A DNA stretch of 64,000 nucleotides from Oscillospiraceae bacterium (lineage in GTDB: Bacteria > Bacillota > Clostridia > Oscillospirales > Oscillospiraceae), in the NCBI GenBank assembly GCA_020025425.1, contig JAHHSD010000001.1:61517-125516 (forward strand), given 5' to 3'. The notes under the pieces are model-generated. The model had not been told where the DNA came from and did no database searches. It worked only from the letters and a program-made list of their open reading frames with translations. Position 1 is the first letter of the stretch; every line of letters starts with the position of its first letter. The position numbers were made by a program, and so were the translations under genes. This document shows, one piece after another, positions 39,489 to 48,926 of this stretch.

Positions 39489-40988
39489 ATGGAACAGCAG
39501 CCACTGCTGGAAATGCGCGGCATCTGTAAGGAGTTCCCCGGTGTCAAGGCCCTGGACAACGTAAACCTCACCGTCCGGCCCGGCACTGTACACGCCCTCA
39601 TGGGAGAGAACGGCGCGGGAAAGTCCACATTGATGAAGTGTCTGTTCGGCATCTATAAGAAAGACAGCGGCACCATCACCCTCGACGGCAAAGAGGTGGA
39701 CTTCAAAAATTCGAAGGAGGCCATGGAAAACGGTGTGGCCATGGTCCACCAGGAACTGAACCAGGCCCTGACCCGCACCGTCAAGGACAACCTCTGGCTG
39801 GGCCGCTACCCCAAGGTGGGCGGCTTTATCGTCAGCGAGCGGATCATGAACCAGCAGACCAACGACATCTTCAAGACCCTGGAGGTGGCGGTAAACCCCA
39901 ACGCGGTCATGTCCACCCTGCCCGTGTCCCAGCGCCAGATGGTGGAGATCGCCAAGGCCGTCAGCTACAATTCCAAGATCATCGTCTTTGACGAGCCCAC
40001 CTCCTCCCTGACCGAGGAGGAGGTCGAGCACCTGTTCCGCATCATCAACATGCTGCGGGACAAGGGCTGCGGCATTATTTACATCAGCCACAAGATGGAT
40101 GAGATCAAGCGCATCAGCGACGATATCACCATCATGCGCGACGGCCAGTACGTCACCACCCGGGAGACCAAGACCCTCTCTATGGAGGAGATCATCAAGC
40201 TGATGGTGGGCCGTGAGCTGACCAACCGCTTCCCTCCCAAGGACAATGTGGTGGGCGAGGCCATTTTGGACGTACAGCACATGTCCGGCAAGTACACCCG
40301 GCTCAAGGACGCCAGCTTCCAGCTCAACAAGGGCGAGATCCTGGGCGTGGCCGGTCTGGACGGCTCCGGCCGCACGGAGCTGCTGGAGAACCTGTTTGGC
40401 GTGATGACCCGGGAGGGCGGCACCATCACCCTCCACGGCAAGGAGATCCAGAACCAGAACCCCGCCGCCGCCATCAAAAACGGCTTCGCCCTGCTCACCG
40501 AGGAGCGCCGGGCCACCGGCATCTTCGGCATCCGGGACATCCGGGAAAACACGGTGATCTCCAGCCTGAAGGACTATCTGCTGGGCGGCTTCTGCCTGAG
40601 TGACAAGAAAATGGCGGAAAAGACCGACTGGGCCATCCAGGCCATGCGGATCAAGACCCCCAGCCAGCGCACCCAGATCCGCTCCCTGTCCGGCGGCAAC
40701 CAGCAGAAGGTCATCATTGGCCGCTGGCTGCTCACCAAGCCCGAGGTCCTGCTGCTGGACGAGCCCACCCGCGGCATCGACGTGGGTGCCAAGTACGAGA
40801 TTTATCAGCTGATCATCGATCTGGCCAAGGAGGGCAAGGGCGTCATCATGGTGTCCTCTGAAATGCCCGAGCTGCTGGGCGTATGTGACCGCATCCTGGT
40901 CATGTCCGGCGGCCGCGTGGCCGGCGAGGTGGACGCAAAGAATACCAGCCAGGAGGAGATTCTCACTCTGGCGGCAAAATATGTGTAA
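39489..40988 (+). CDS. mglA: Galactose/methylgalactoside ABC transporter ATP-binding protein
   Basis: Sugar-import ATPase of 499 residues with two ABC cassettes, the normal form for the carbohydrate family 2 group. Cassette 1 has GENGAGKST and VFDEPTSSL with a degenerate signature VSQRQMVEI; cassette 2 has the usual altered Walker A GLDGSGRTEL, the signature LSGGNQQKV and LLDEPTRGIDVGAK. The ATG at 39489 follows AGGAGG. It lies 155 bases after mglB, with a stable hairpin between, and 17 bases before mglC. Confidence 0.95.
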   Translation: MEQQPLLEMRGICKEFPGVKALDNVNLTVRPGTVHALMGENGAGKSTLMKCLFGIYKKDSGTITLDGKEVDFKNSKEAMENGVAMVHQELNQALTRTVKDNLWLGRYPKVGGFIVSERIMNQQTNDIFKTLEVAVNPNAVMSTLPVSQRQMVEIAKAVSYNSKIIVFDEPTSSLTEEEVEHLFRIINMLRDKGCGIIYISHKMDEIKRISDDITIMRDGQYVTTRETKTLSMEEIIKLMVGRELTNRFPPKDNVVGEAILDVQHMSGKYTRLKDASFQLNKGEILGVAGLDGSGRTELLENLFGVMTREGGTITLHGKEIQNQNPAAAIKNGFALLTEERRATGIFGIRDIRENTVISSLKDYLLGGFCLSDKKMAEKTDWAIQAMRIKTPSQRTQIRSLSGGNQQKVIIGRWLLTKPEVLLLDEPTRGIDVGAKYEIYQLIIDLAKEGKGVIMVSSEMPELLGVCDRILVMSGGRVAGEVDAKNTSQEEILTLAAKYV

Positions 40989-41005
40989 GGGGAGGCCGAA
41001 TCCTT

Positions 41006-42082
41006 ATGAGTAAAGAATCTCAGGCTCTGGCCAAAGAGGCCCAGAGCAAGCAGCCTCTGACCAAAAATCAGGTCATCGACAAGCTGCTCAACAACGCGCT
41101 GTACATCCTGATGATCATTGCGGTCATCATCATCCAGATCATCAACCCCAAGTTTTTGGCCCCCGCGTCTCTGATCAACATTCTGAATCAGACCGCCGCC
41201 TATCTGCCCGCCGCTCTGGGTATCGCCGGCTGTATCGTGCTGACCGGTACCGACCTGAGCGCCGGCCGCGCCATCGGTCTGACCGCCTGTATCTCCGCCT
41301 CTCTGCTGCAGAACCCCGAGTCTGCCAACAAGATGTGGACCGCCATCGGCTGCCTGCCCATTCCTGTGGTCATCCTGATCGTCATGGCCATCGGCGCCGT
41401 CATCGGCATTTTCAACGGCTTCTTTGTGGCCAAGTTCAAGCTGCACCCCTTCATCGTCACCCTGGCCACCCAGCTGATTCTGTTCACCTTCATGCTGACC
41501 TATGTGAAGATGGGCAACAACAACGGCATGGCCATTGCCAGCCTGGATAACAGTTACAGCAACTTCATCAAGGGCTCCCTGGTGAAGATCCCCACCGGCA
41601 ACAACACCAGCATCCCCATCCCCAACTATGTGTGGATCTCCCTGTTCCTGGTCGTCATGATGTGGTTTATCTGGAACAAGACCACCTTCGGTAAGAACAT
41701 GTTCGCTCTGGGCGCCAACGAGGAGGCCGCCAAGGTCTCCGGCGTCAACGTCATGCTCACCACCATCGCCGTGTTCGCCCTGGCCGGTGCCATGTACGGC
41801 ATTACCGGCTTCATCGAGGGCGCCCGCGTGGCCTCCAACAACGCCAACACCGGCCTGAACTACGAGCTGGACGCCATCGCGGCCTGCGTCATCGGCGGTG
41901 TCTCCTTCGTGGGCGGCATCGGTAAGATCAGCGGCGTGGTCATCGGCGTGCTGCTGCTGCGCCTGATCTACATCGGCCTGAACTTCGCCCACGTGCCCCC
42001 CGACATGTTCTATCTGGTCAAGGGCGGCATCATCCTGTTCGCCTGCGCCCTGGATATGCGCAAGTACCTGGTCAAGAAGTAA
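41006..42082 (+). CDS. mglC: Galactose/methylgalactoside ABC transporter permease
   Basis: Membrane subunit of the sugar importer, 358 residues, with about nine to ten helices after a charged N-terminal segment. Family features are LPAALGIAGCIVLTGTDLSAGR, FFVAKFKLHPFIVTLAT and the cytoplasmic loop FALGANEEAAKVSGVNV that contacts MglA. A GGGGAGG site precedes the ATG. It closes the mgl operon and is followed by a strong terminator. Confidence 0.94.
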   Translation: MSKESQALAKEAQSKQPLTKNQVIDKLLNNALYILMIIAVIIIQIINPKFLAPASLINILNQTAAYLPAALGIAGCIVLTGTDLSAGRAIGLTACISASLLQNPESANKMWTAIGCLPIPVVILIVMAIGAVIGIFNGFFVAKFKLHPFIVTLATQLILFTFMLTYVKMGNNNGMAIASLDNSYSNFIKGSLVKIPTGNNTSIPIPNYVWISLFLVVMMWFIWNKTTFGKNMFALGANEEAAKVSGVNVMLTTIAVFALAGAMYGITGFIEGARVASNNANTGLNYELDAIAACVIGGVSFVGGIGKISGVVIGVLLLRLIYIGLNFAHVPPDMFYLVKGGIILFACALDMRKYLVKK

Positions 42083-42091
42083 AGGATCTTC

Positions 42092-42124
42092 AAAGCGGGA
42101 CTGCCCAAGGCAGTCCCGCTTTTC
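42092..42124 (+). terminator. Rho-independent terminator after mglC
   Basis: AAAGCGGGACTGCC (42092-42105) pairs with GGCAGTCCCGCTTT (42109-42122), then TT. Confidence 0.88.
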
Positions 42125-42223
42125 TGTCCTCTCAATGGGAAGGAAAACCCCGCCGGTTTTCCCTCCCATTCTCTTTTTCCCCCGAATTCTCCCGGTTCTC
42201 TTTTCTTTTTTGGGATTTTTCGC

Positions 42224-42229
42224 TATAAT
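42224..42229 (+). promoter_or_regulatory. -10 element of the two-component operon
   Basis: TATAAT 41 bases before the response regulator ATG, inside an AT-rich stretch; the -35 region (TTTTCT) is weak. Confidence 0.5.
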
Positions 42230-42269
42230 AAAATCAGTTTCCCAGACGTCACAGGAAGGAGAGATCGCC

Positions 42270-43877
42270 ATGGAGCTCTATCGGGTGCTGCTTGTGGACG
42301 ACGAGGAGGATATCCGCGTGGGCATCAGCCGGAAAATGGATTGGAACAGCCTGGGCTTCACCCTGGTGGGCGAGGCGGAGAACGGCGAGGAGGCCCTGGA
42401 GCTGGCCGAGCAGCTCCAGCCGGACGTGGTCCTCACCGACATCAAAATGCCCTTTATGGACGGCCTGGAGCTGTGCCGCTGTCTGCGCCAGTCCCTGCCC
42501 GCCGCCAAGGTGGTGGTCTTTTCCGGCTTTGACGATTTCGAATACGCCCGCCAGGCCATCGGCATGGAGGTCTTTGAGTACATCCTCAAGCCCATCAACG
42601 CCCCGGAGCTGGGGCAGGTGCTCACCCGGCTGCGGGAGCATCTGGATCGGCGGCAGTCCGAGCGCCGGGACATGGAGGCCCTGCGCCGCCGGTACGAGGA
42701 GAATCTCCCCATCCTCCGGGAGCTGTTCTACACCCGGCTCCTCTCCGGCCAGGTGGCCCCCGACCAGATCAACGACCGGGCCGCCCGCTACGACATCAGC
42801 CTCCAGGACGGGCTGTGGACCACCGCCCTCATCCATGTGGACCTCTCCGTGGGGGACGAGAACGCCGAGCGGGACGAGCTGCTCCTCCTCCCCGTCCGGG
42901 ACTTCTTCCAGGACCGCTTCGCCCTGGAGGGCTGCTCGGTCCGGTCCATCCTCTACAACGACGCGGTGGCCCTGCTGGTCTGCATGGACAGCCCCGACCG
43001 GCTCTATCCCCTTCTGGAGGAGCTGGAGCGCCTGTGCATCCTGGCCAAGAGCTATCTGGGCATCCCCCTCACCGCCGGGGTGGGACAGCTGTGCGACGGC
43101 CCCCAGGACCTCCACTGCTCCGCCGAGGGCGCCCGCTCCGCCCTGGACTACCGGGTGCTCATCGAGGGCAGCCATGTGCTCTACATCGACGATCTGGAGC
43201 CCGACCACTCCGTCAGGCTCTCCTTTGAGGAGGAGGACCAGCGGGCCCTGTCCGCCGCCGTCAAGCTGGGCACCGACCAGCAGGTCAGCCAGGTTATCCG
43301 GGAGCTGGTGGACCGGGTGCGCACCAGCCGGCTCTCCCCCGCCCAGGGCAACCAGTTCCTGCTGGAGATCGTCACCTTCCTGATGAAGCTGACCCGCTCC
43401 GCGGGGGCCTCGGTGGAGGAGGTCTTTGGCGCCGACTTCAACTGGCTGGGCTCCATCACCGACTTTCCCTCCCTGGACGAGCTGGCCCAGTGGCTGGAAA
43501 GCCGCTGCCAGAGCCTGCGGGCCCTGCTGGGCAAGCGGCGCAGCGACTCCGCCGGCCGCACCATGGAGCGCGCCCTGGACTTCATCGCCCAGAATTACAG
43601 CCACAGCGACCTGAGCGTGGAGGCCCTCTGCTCCCACCTCCACTTTTCCCCGGCCTACTTCTCCACCCTCTTCAAGCGGGAGGTGGGCCAGAGCTTTACC
43701 ACCTACGTCACCAATCTGCGCATGGAGGAGGCCGCCCGCCTGCTGCGGGAGACCGACGAAAAGACCTACCTCATCGCGGAGAAGATCGGTTATACCGACC
43801 CCAACTACTTCAGCTACGTCTTTAAGCGCCATTTCGGCCTGTCCCCCTCCAAGTACCGGGGCCAGCCCCGGAGCTGA
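42270..43877 (+). CDS. YesN-type response regulator with AraC DNA-binding domain
   Basis: Response regulator of 535 residues. The receiver domain (1-120) has the acidic pair LLVDDEED and the phosphorylation Asp in VLTDIKMP, then FSGFDDFEYARQAI and the Lys of YILKPIN. A long central region (about 130-420) is typical of YesN-type regulators. The C-terminal AraC/XylS domain (about 430-535) contains LSVEALCSHLHFSPAYFSTLFKR and IAEKIGYTDPNYFSYVFKR. The ATG at 42270 has an AAGGAGAG site. It is coded with its kinase and two binding-like proteins just after mglBAC, which it probably activates. Confidence 0.93.
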   Translation: MELYRVLLVDDEEDIRVGISRKMDWNSLGFTLVGEAENGEEALELAEQLQPDVVLTDIKMPFMDGLELCRCLRQSLPAAKVVVFSGFDDFEYARQAIGMEVFEYILKPINAPELGQVLTRLREHLDRRQSERRDMEALRRRYEENLPILRELFYTRLLSGQVAPDQINDRAARYDISLQDGLWTTALIHVDLSVGDENAERDELLLLPVRDFFQDRFALEGCSVRSILYNDAVALLVCMDSPDRLYPLLEELERLCILAKSYLGIPLTAGVGQLCDGPQDLHCSAEGARSALDYRVLIEGSHVLYIDDLEPDHSVRLSFEEEDQRALSAAVKLGTDQQVSQVIRELVDRVRTSRLSPAQGNQFLLEIVTFLMKLTRSAGASVEEVFGADFNWLGSITDFPSLDELAQWLESRCQSLRALLGKRRSDSAGRTMERALDFIAQNYSHSDLSVEALCSHLHFSPAYFSTLFKREVGQSFTTYVTNLRMEEAARLLRETDEKTYLIAEKIGYTDPNYFSYVFKRHFGLSPSKYRGQPRS

Positions 43878-43898
43878 GACACGGAAAGGAGATTCGCC

Positions 43899-45719
43899 AT
43901 GCGGGCCCTGCTGCAAAATCTGGCCGGGAGCTGGATCGAGCGCTATCGGAAAATGAGCATACAGATGGTCATTTCCCTCTCCTTCACCCTGGTGGCCGTG
44001 GTGGGCATGGTCTTTATGGGGATGAGCCTTTTCTGGCGGTTCTCCGCCACCACCGGGGAGCTGGTATCCGAGAACAGCCAGCTGGTGCTGAACCAGACCA
44101 ATCTGAACCTGGACAACTATCTGCGGCGCATGATGCGCCTGTCCGACACCCTGTACTACCAGGTCATCAAGGACTCCGACCTGGACAGCGACTCCCTGGA
44201 CCAGGCCATGGGCCTGCTCTACGAGGAGAACCGGGACGCCCTGGTCTCCCTGTCCCTCTTTGACGCACAGGGAAAGCTGGTGTACGCCTCCCCCCTGTCC
44301 ACCCTCAAGCCCAACGCCCACCCCGAGCAGCAGCCCTGGTTCCTGGACGCCATGGACCGGGTGGAGAACTTCCATTTCTCCGCCCCCAGGGTGCAGGCCC
44401 TCTTTGAGGACCCCACCCCCCGCTACCGCTGGGTGATCTCCCTGAGCCGCCACGTCCAGCTCACCCGCAACGGCGCCACCGAGAGCGGCGTGCTGCTGCT
44501 GGACATGAATTTCTCCGACATCGCCCAGGTGTGCCGGGACGTGGACCTGTCCAACGGGGGCTATCTCTACCTGGTGGACGGCCAGGGGGAAATCATCTAC
44601 CACCCCAGGCAGCAGCTCATCCACGCGGGCCTGTTTCAGGAGAACAACCGCGCCGCCGCCCAGTACCGGGACGGCAGCCACCGGGAGACCTTCCGGGACC
44701 AGGACCGCCACATCATCGTCAAGACGGTGGGCTACACCGGCTGGAAGCTGGTGGGCGTGGTCCCGGCCGAGCGGCTGGCCGACACCTCCCGGCAGATGCT
44801 GCTCTTCGGCCTGTCCCTGCTGTTTTTCTCCATCTTCCTCCTGGCCTTCCTCAACTTCCGCATCTCCGCCCACATCACCAACCCCATCCGCCGCCTGGAG
44901 CAGTCCATCAAGGAGCTGGAGGCCGGGGCCCAGGACGTGGAGATCGCCGAGGGCGGCTGCTACGAGATCCGGCGGCTGTGCCACTCCATCCGCTCCATGG
45001 TGTCCACCATGCGCCACCTGATGGACGACATCATCGTCCAGGAGGGCCAGAAGCGCCGCAACGAGCTGGAGGTCCTCCAGTCCCAGATCAATCCCCACTT
45101 CCTGTACAACACCCTGGACTCCGTCATCTGGATGACCGAGGCGGGCCGGTACCAGGAGGCCATCCAGATGGTCACCTCCCTGGCCCGGCTGTTCCGCATC
45201 GCCCTGAGCCGGGGCAGGAGCGTCATCCCCCTCACCGACGAGCTGGAGCACGCCCACCACTACATGGCCATTCAGAAGGTCCGCTACAAAAACAAATTTG
45301 ACGCAAAAATCTCTGCCCAGCCCGGCACTGAGGGGCTGTACACCCTGAAGCTCATCATCCAGCCCATTTTGGAGAACGCCATCTACCACGGCATGGCCTC
45401 CGCCGAGGACGACGGCCTGATCACCGTGGAGGCCCGCCGGGAGGGAGACGACCTGGTGATCGATGTCACCGACAACGGCCTGGGCATGCGGCCCGAGGTG
45501 GCCGCCTCCCTGCTGGACGCCGACCGCCCCGACATCCGCACCAGCGGCTCGGGCATCGGCGTGCGCAACGTCCACCAGCGCATCCGTCTCACCTTCGGCC
45601 CCAAATACGGCCTCACCATCGACAGCGAACCGGATGAGGGCACCACCGTCCGCATCCGCCTTCCCGCCCTGACCGAGGCTGACGCGGCGGCCTATGAGAG
45701 GGAGGATCTTCAGCCATGA
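43899..45719 (+). CDS. YesM-type sensor histidine kinase with extracellular Cache sensor
   Basis: Membrane kinase of 606 residues. One helix near residues 22-46, an extracellular dCache-like domain (about 50-300), a second helix (about 302-322), a HAMP segment (about 325-380), the His_kinase domain with LQSQINPHFLYNTLDSV carrying the phosphorylated His, and a C-terminal ATPase domain with ENAIYHG, DNGLGM and GSGIGVRNVHQR. An AAGGAG site precedes the ATG. It overlaps the next gene by four bases. Sugar presence is probably sensed through the two partner binding-like proteins; that is inferred from the operon. Confidence 0.93.
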   Translation: MRALLQNLAGSWIERYRKMSIQMVISLSFTLVAVVGMVFMGMSLFWRFSATTGELVSENSQLVLNQTNLNLDNYLRRMMRLSDTLYYQVIKDSDLDSDSLDQAMGLLYEENRDALVSLSLFDAQGKLVYASPLSTLKPNAHPEQQPWFLDAMDRVENFHFSAPRVQALFEDPTPRYRWVISLSRHVQLTRNGATESGVLLLDMNFSDIAQVCRDVDLSNGGYLYLVDGQGEIIYHPRQQLIHAGLFQENNRAAAQYRDGSHRETFRDQDRHIIVKTVGYTGWKLVGVVPAERLADTSRQMLLFGLSLLFFSIFLLAFLNFRISAHITNPIRRLEQSIKELEAGAQDVEIAEGGCYEIRRLCHSIRSMVSTMRHLMDDIIVQEGQKRRNELEVLQSQINPHFLYNTLDSVIWMTEAGRYQEAIQMVTSLARLFRIALSRGRSVIPLTDELEHAHHYMAIQKVRYKNKFDAKISAQPGTEGLYTLKLIIQPILENAIYHGMASAEDDGLITVEARREGDDLVIDVTDNGLGMRPEVAASLLDADRPDIRTSGSGIGVRNVHQRIRLTFGPKYGLTIDSEPDEGTTVRIRLPALTEADAAAYEREDLQP

Positions 45720-46666
45720 AAAAAACGCGGAACAACCTCATCGAGCTGGCCATCCTGACCGCCCTGATCGCATCGGTGGTGGTCACCCTCACCTTTCAGT
45801 CGGGCAGGGTCCAGCGGGTCAGCCGCCCCACCCAGCTGTCCGTCATCCTGCGGGAGCCGGACAGCCCCCTCTGGTTCAACACCCGCCAGGGCATGGAGCA
45901 GGCGGCCGCCGACCTGGTGGCCGATCTGCGCTTTCTCCCGCCCTCCTCCTACAACGACGGCTGGGCCCAGGCCGACCTGATCCGCCGGGACTCCGACGGA
46001 GGGGCCGACGCCTTTATCATCACCGCCGCCGCCCCCCTGGCCCTGGGTCCCCAGCTGACCGACCTCACCCAGAAGCCTGTGGTGGCCCTGGAGTCCCCTC
46101 TGGAGGGGGCCCTGGCTCAGATCACCGTGGATGACGAGGCCCTGGGCAGCGCCCTGGCCCAGGCCCTGCTGGAGGACTGGACGGGCGGCACCGTGCTGCT
46201 CATCGACGTGTCCCAGCGGGGCACCGCCGCCGCCAGGCGGCTGGAGAGCGCAAGGCAGGTCCTGGAGACGGCCGGCATCCCCCTGGAATACCGGGCCATG
46301 CCCGTCAGCCAGCTGACCGAGAAGCTGCCCCGGCTCACCAGCCAGACCGCCGCCCACTATGTGCTCACCTTTGACGGCGCCGCCACCGCCCAGGCCGCCC
46401 AGGCCAAGGAGGACAGCGCCCTGACCTGTGCCCTGTACGGGGTGGGGTCAGGCAGCACCACAGCGGCCCTGCTGGAGCAGGGCACCCTGTCCGCCGCCGC
46501 CGTCTGGAGTGATTACGCTGCCGGCTATCTGGCTGTGTCCCAGGCCGTCAGCATCTACCACAGCCCCATTGATGTACCGCAGCAAACCGTCCCATTCTCT
46601 GTGATCCGAGAGGAGGATATCTATGAGCCTGAAGTCGAAGCGCTGCTGTTCCCGGTCATCTCTTAA
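45716..46666 (+). CDS. Membrane-anchored periplasmic-binding-like protein (sugar sensor accessory)
   Basis: Protein of 316 residues with an uncleaved N-terminal helix (about 9-28) and an extracellular type I periplasmic-binding fold (about 40-300), seen in LSVILREPDSPLWFNTRQGMEQ and DAFIITAAAPLALG. No lipobox is present, so it should stay tethered by the helix. The stop of the kinase gene and the ATG overlap (ATGA). It overlaps the following gene by 44 bases. Position in the operon favours sensing a sugar and signalling to the kinase, not transport. Confidence 0.82.
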   Translation: MKKTRNNLIELAILTALIASVVVTLTFQSGRVQRVSRPTQLSVILREPDSPLWFNTRQGMEQAAADLVADLRFLPPSSYNDGWAQADLIRRDSDGGADAFIITAAAPLALGPQLTDLTQKPVVALESPLEGALAQITVDDEALGSALAQALLEDWTGGTVLLIDVSQRGTAAARRLESARQVLETAGIPLEYRAMPVSQLTEKLPRLTSQTAAHYVLTFDGAATAQAAQAKEDSALTCALYGVGSGSTTAALLEQGTLSAAAVWSDYAAGYLAVSQAVSIYHSPIDVPQQTVPFSVIREEDIYEPEVEALLFPVIS

Positions 46667-47687
46667 GCTGACCGCCGCCCTGGTGCTGGTGGGCCTGCTG
46701 GCGGGCTGCACCCCCTCCCGCTCCCCGGGCCCCGCTCCTCTGCGCGTGGGCGTGGCCCTCTACACCCAGAATGACACCTTCATCGCCACCATCGCCAAAA
46801 AGCTGGAGCAGATCGCCCTGGAGACTGAGCAGGAGGAGAAATTCCAGATCAACCTGTCCATTCTGGACGGGCGCTCCAACCAGACCGCCCAGCTGGAGCA
46901 GATCGACCAGCTGCTGGACAAGGGCTGCGGCGTGCTGTGCGTCAACATTGTGGACCGGACCACCGCCGCCGTCATCATCGACAAGGCGGAAAAGGCCCAG
47001 GTCCCCGTCATCTTCTTCAACCGCCAGCCGGTGTCCGAGGACATCAGCCGCTGGGAGCAGGTCTACTATGTGGGGGCCAGCGCCAGGGAATCGGGCCTGC
47101 TCCAGGGTGAGATCGTGCTCCGGGCCTGGAAGGAGCACCGGGCGGAGCTGGACCGGAACGGGGACGGGGTCCTCCAGTATGTGGTGCTGGAGGGGGAGCC
47201 CGGCCACCAGGACGCCCTGCTGCGCACGGAATATGCCACAAAGCCCCTGACCGACGCCGGCGTCCCCCTGGAAAAGCTGGCCAGCGCCACCGGCAACTGG
47301 AACCGGGGCCAGGCCGCCGCCCGGACCGAGCAGTGGATCCGGGAGCTGGGCGGACAGGTGGAGGTCATTTTCTCCAACAACGACGATATGGCCCTGGGGG
47401 CCATCGACACCTACCAGGCCTCCGGCGCCGCCCCCCTGCCCCTGGTGGTGGGCGTGGACGCCACAGACCCCGCCCTGGAGGCGGTGGCCGCCGGCACCCT
47501 GTACGGCACCGTCCGCAACGACGCCGACGGCATGGCACAGACCATGATGGAGCTGGCCCTGGCTCTCTACAAGGGAGAGGACCCGGCCCAGGCGGTGGCC
47601 CTCACCGACGGTCACTATGTCTGGCTGCCCTATCGGCCGGTGACCAGAGAAAACCTGGCAGAATTTACGGCAGAGCAAGCCCCGTAA
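46623..47687 (+). CDS. Galactose-binding-like lipoprotein, likely sensor partner of the kinase
   Basis: Lipoprotein of 354 residues with a signal peptide ending LLAGC (lipid Cys 29) and an MglB-like fold: LYTQNDTFIATIAKKLEQ, VPVIFFNRQPVSEDI, a calcium loop DRNGDGVL, FSNNDDMALGAID and VVGVDATDPALE. It is paralogous to mglB but coded with the two-component system, far from the transporter genes' start. An AGGAGG site lies before the ATG at 46623, inside the preceding gene. A role as sugar-bound partner of the Cache kinase is likely; extra transport function cannot be excluded. Confidence 0.88.
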   Translation: MSLKSKRCCSRSSLKLTAALVLVGLLAGCTPSRSPGPAPLRVGVALYTQNDTFIATIAKKLEQIALETEQEEKFQINLSILDGRSNQTAQLEQIDQLLDKGCGVLCVNIVDRTTAAVIIDKAEKAQVPVIFFNRQPVSEDISRWEQVYYVGASARESGLLQGEIVLRAWKEHRAELDRNGDGVLQYVVLEGEPGHQDALLRTEYATKPLTDAGVPLEKLASATGNWNRGQAAARTEQWIRELGGQVEVIFSNNDDMALGAIDTYQASGAAPLPLVVGVDATDPALEAVAAGTLYGTVRNDADGMAQTMMELALALYKGEDPAQAVALTDGHYVWLPYRPVTRENLAEFTAEQAP

Positions 47688-47693
47688 AGCCAC

Positions 47694-47733
47694 AAAAAAA
47701 GTGCCGCAGAAGATCATTCTGCGGCACTTTTTT
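47694..47733. terminator. Bidirectional terminator between the sensor operon and galM
   Basis: GTGCCGCAGAA (47701-47711) pairs with TTCTGCGGCAC (47717-47727), with seven A before and six T after. Confidence 0.93.
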
Positions 47734-48775
47734 ACTCTGCTGAGAAGGAAAACACGGTGGTGTGGTCGTACTGCTCCCCGGCCCGGAGGACAGGGGACGG
47801 GAAATTCGGCCGGTTGGGGGAGTCGGGGAAAAACTGGGTCTCCAGGCAGAAGCCGTGGCGCTGGGCGTACCGGGCCCCCTCCTTGCCCGCCCGGGGGCTG
47901 AGGTAGTTGGCGGTGTACAGCTGCACCCCGGGCAGGGTGGTGGATACCGCCATCCGGATGCCCGTGGAACGGCAGAGGGCCTGGGCCGCCGGGCGCAGCA
48001 CCCCCGGTTCTCCGTCTATGACGTAGTTGTGGTCGTAGCCCCTGGCCCAGGTCAGCTGCTGGAAGTCCTCATCAATGCGGGCCCCCAGGGCGGTGGGACG
48101 GCGCAGGTCCATGGGGGTGCCCTCCACACTGTCCAGCCGCCTGTAGGGGATGCTGGTCTCGTCCGAGGGGGTGTACCGCCCGGCCATCAGGGCCACCTCC
48201 TGGTCCAGCACAGGGCCGCTTCCCTGGCCCGCCAGATTGAAGTAGCTGTGGTTGGTCAGGTTGCAGATGGTGTCCCCCCGGCTCTCCGCCTGGTAGCGGA
48301 GCCGCAGGGCCGCCCCCTCCAGCTGGCAGGTCACCTTCACCGTCAGATCCCCGGGGTAGCCCTCCTCCCCGTCGGGGCTGTGGAGGGTGAGCACCGCCCT
48401 GTCGGCAGTCTGCTCCGCCACCGTCCATACCCGGTAGGAGAAGCCCCGGACGCCGCCATGGAGGTGGTTGGGACCGTTGTTTACCGCCAGGGTGTAGGTT
48501 TCCCCATTCAGCGTGAACCGCCCGCCGCCGATCCGGTTGGCAAAGCGGCCCACCACCGCCCCAAGATAGGCGTCCTGGGTGCGGTACTCCTCCAGGCTGT
48601 CGTAGCCCAGCACCACATCCACCGGCTTCCCCTCCCGGTCCGGGACCCACAGGGACCGCAGCGCGGCCCCGAAGGTGATGAGCTGGCAGGAGATGGTCCC
48701 GTTGTTCAAGGTCAGCAGGTCCACCGGCTCCCCCTCCGGGGTCCGGCCGAAGGGGCGGCGGTTCGATTCAGTCAT
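47732..48775 (-). CDS. galM: Aldose 1-epimerase (mutarotase)
   Basis: Interconverts alpha and beta anomers of galactose or glucose, 347 residues. Conserved features are GRFANRIGGGRFTLNGE, NNGPNHLHGG with a catalytic His, NLTNHSYFNL with the second His, DHNYVID, and a catalytic Glu near the C-terminus in FCLETQFFPDSPN. The ATG at 48775 has an AGGAGG site at normal spacing; upstream in-frame codons lack one. It diverges from galK, with which it shares a 151-base control region. Confidence 0.94.
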   Translation of the reverse strand: MTESNRRPFGRTPEGEPVDLLTLNNGTISCQLITFGAALRSLWVPDREGKPVDVVLGYDSLEEYRTQDAYLGAVVGRFANRIGGGRFTLNGETYTLAVNNGPNHLHGGVRGFSYRVWTVAEQTADRAVLTLHSPDGEEGYPGDLTVKVTCQLEGAALRLRYQAESRGDTICNLTNHSYFNLAGQGSGPVLDQEVALMAGRYTPSDETSIPYRRLDSVEGTPMDLRRPTALGARIDEDFQQLTWARGYDHNYVIDGEPGVLRPAAQALCRSTGIRMAVSTTLPGVQLYTANYLSPRAGKEGARYAQRHGFCLETQFFPDSPNRPNFPSPVLRAGEQYDHTTVFSFSAE

Positions 48776-48867
48776 GGCGAAGTCCTCCTGTATTGTTAGT
48801 ACCCCTATTTTATCAGACCCACCGGAGAAAGACAAAGGGACTTTCTCTTTTTCTGCCCCGGGAAATC

Positions 48868-48896
48868 TTGAATTTTCTTCGGAAATTCAATATACT
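48868..48896 (+). promoter_or_regulatory. galK promoter with internal palindrome
   Basis: TTGAAT (48868-48873) and TATACT (48891-48896) are 17 bases apart. The spacer contains TGAATTT-N7-AAATTCA (48869-48889), a likely operator between the two boxes. Confidence 0.65.
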
Positions 48897-48926
48897 GAGG
48901 GTAACAACTTTTGATGAGGTGACGCC

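Noticed and set aside
42249..45575. Very long open frame on the minus strand (over 1100 codons) opposite the response regulator and kinase
   Set aside because: It is rich in Gly, His, Val and Asp repeats, the usual product of reading a GC-rich gene backwards; the plus-strand proteins have clear domains.
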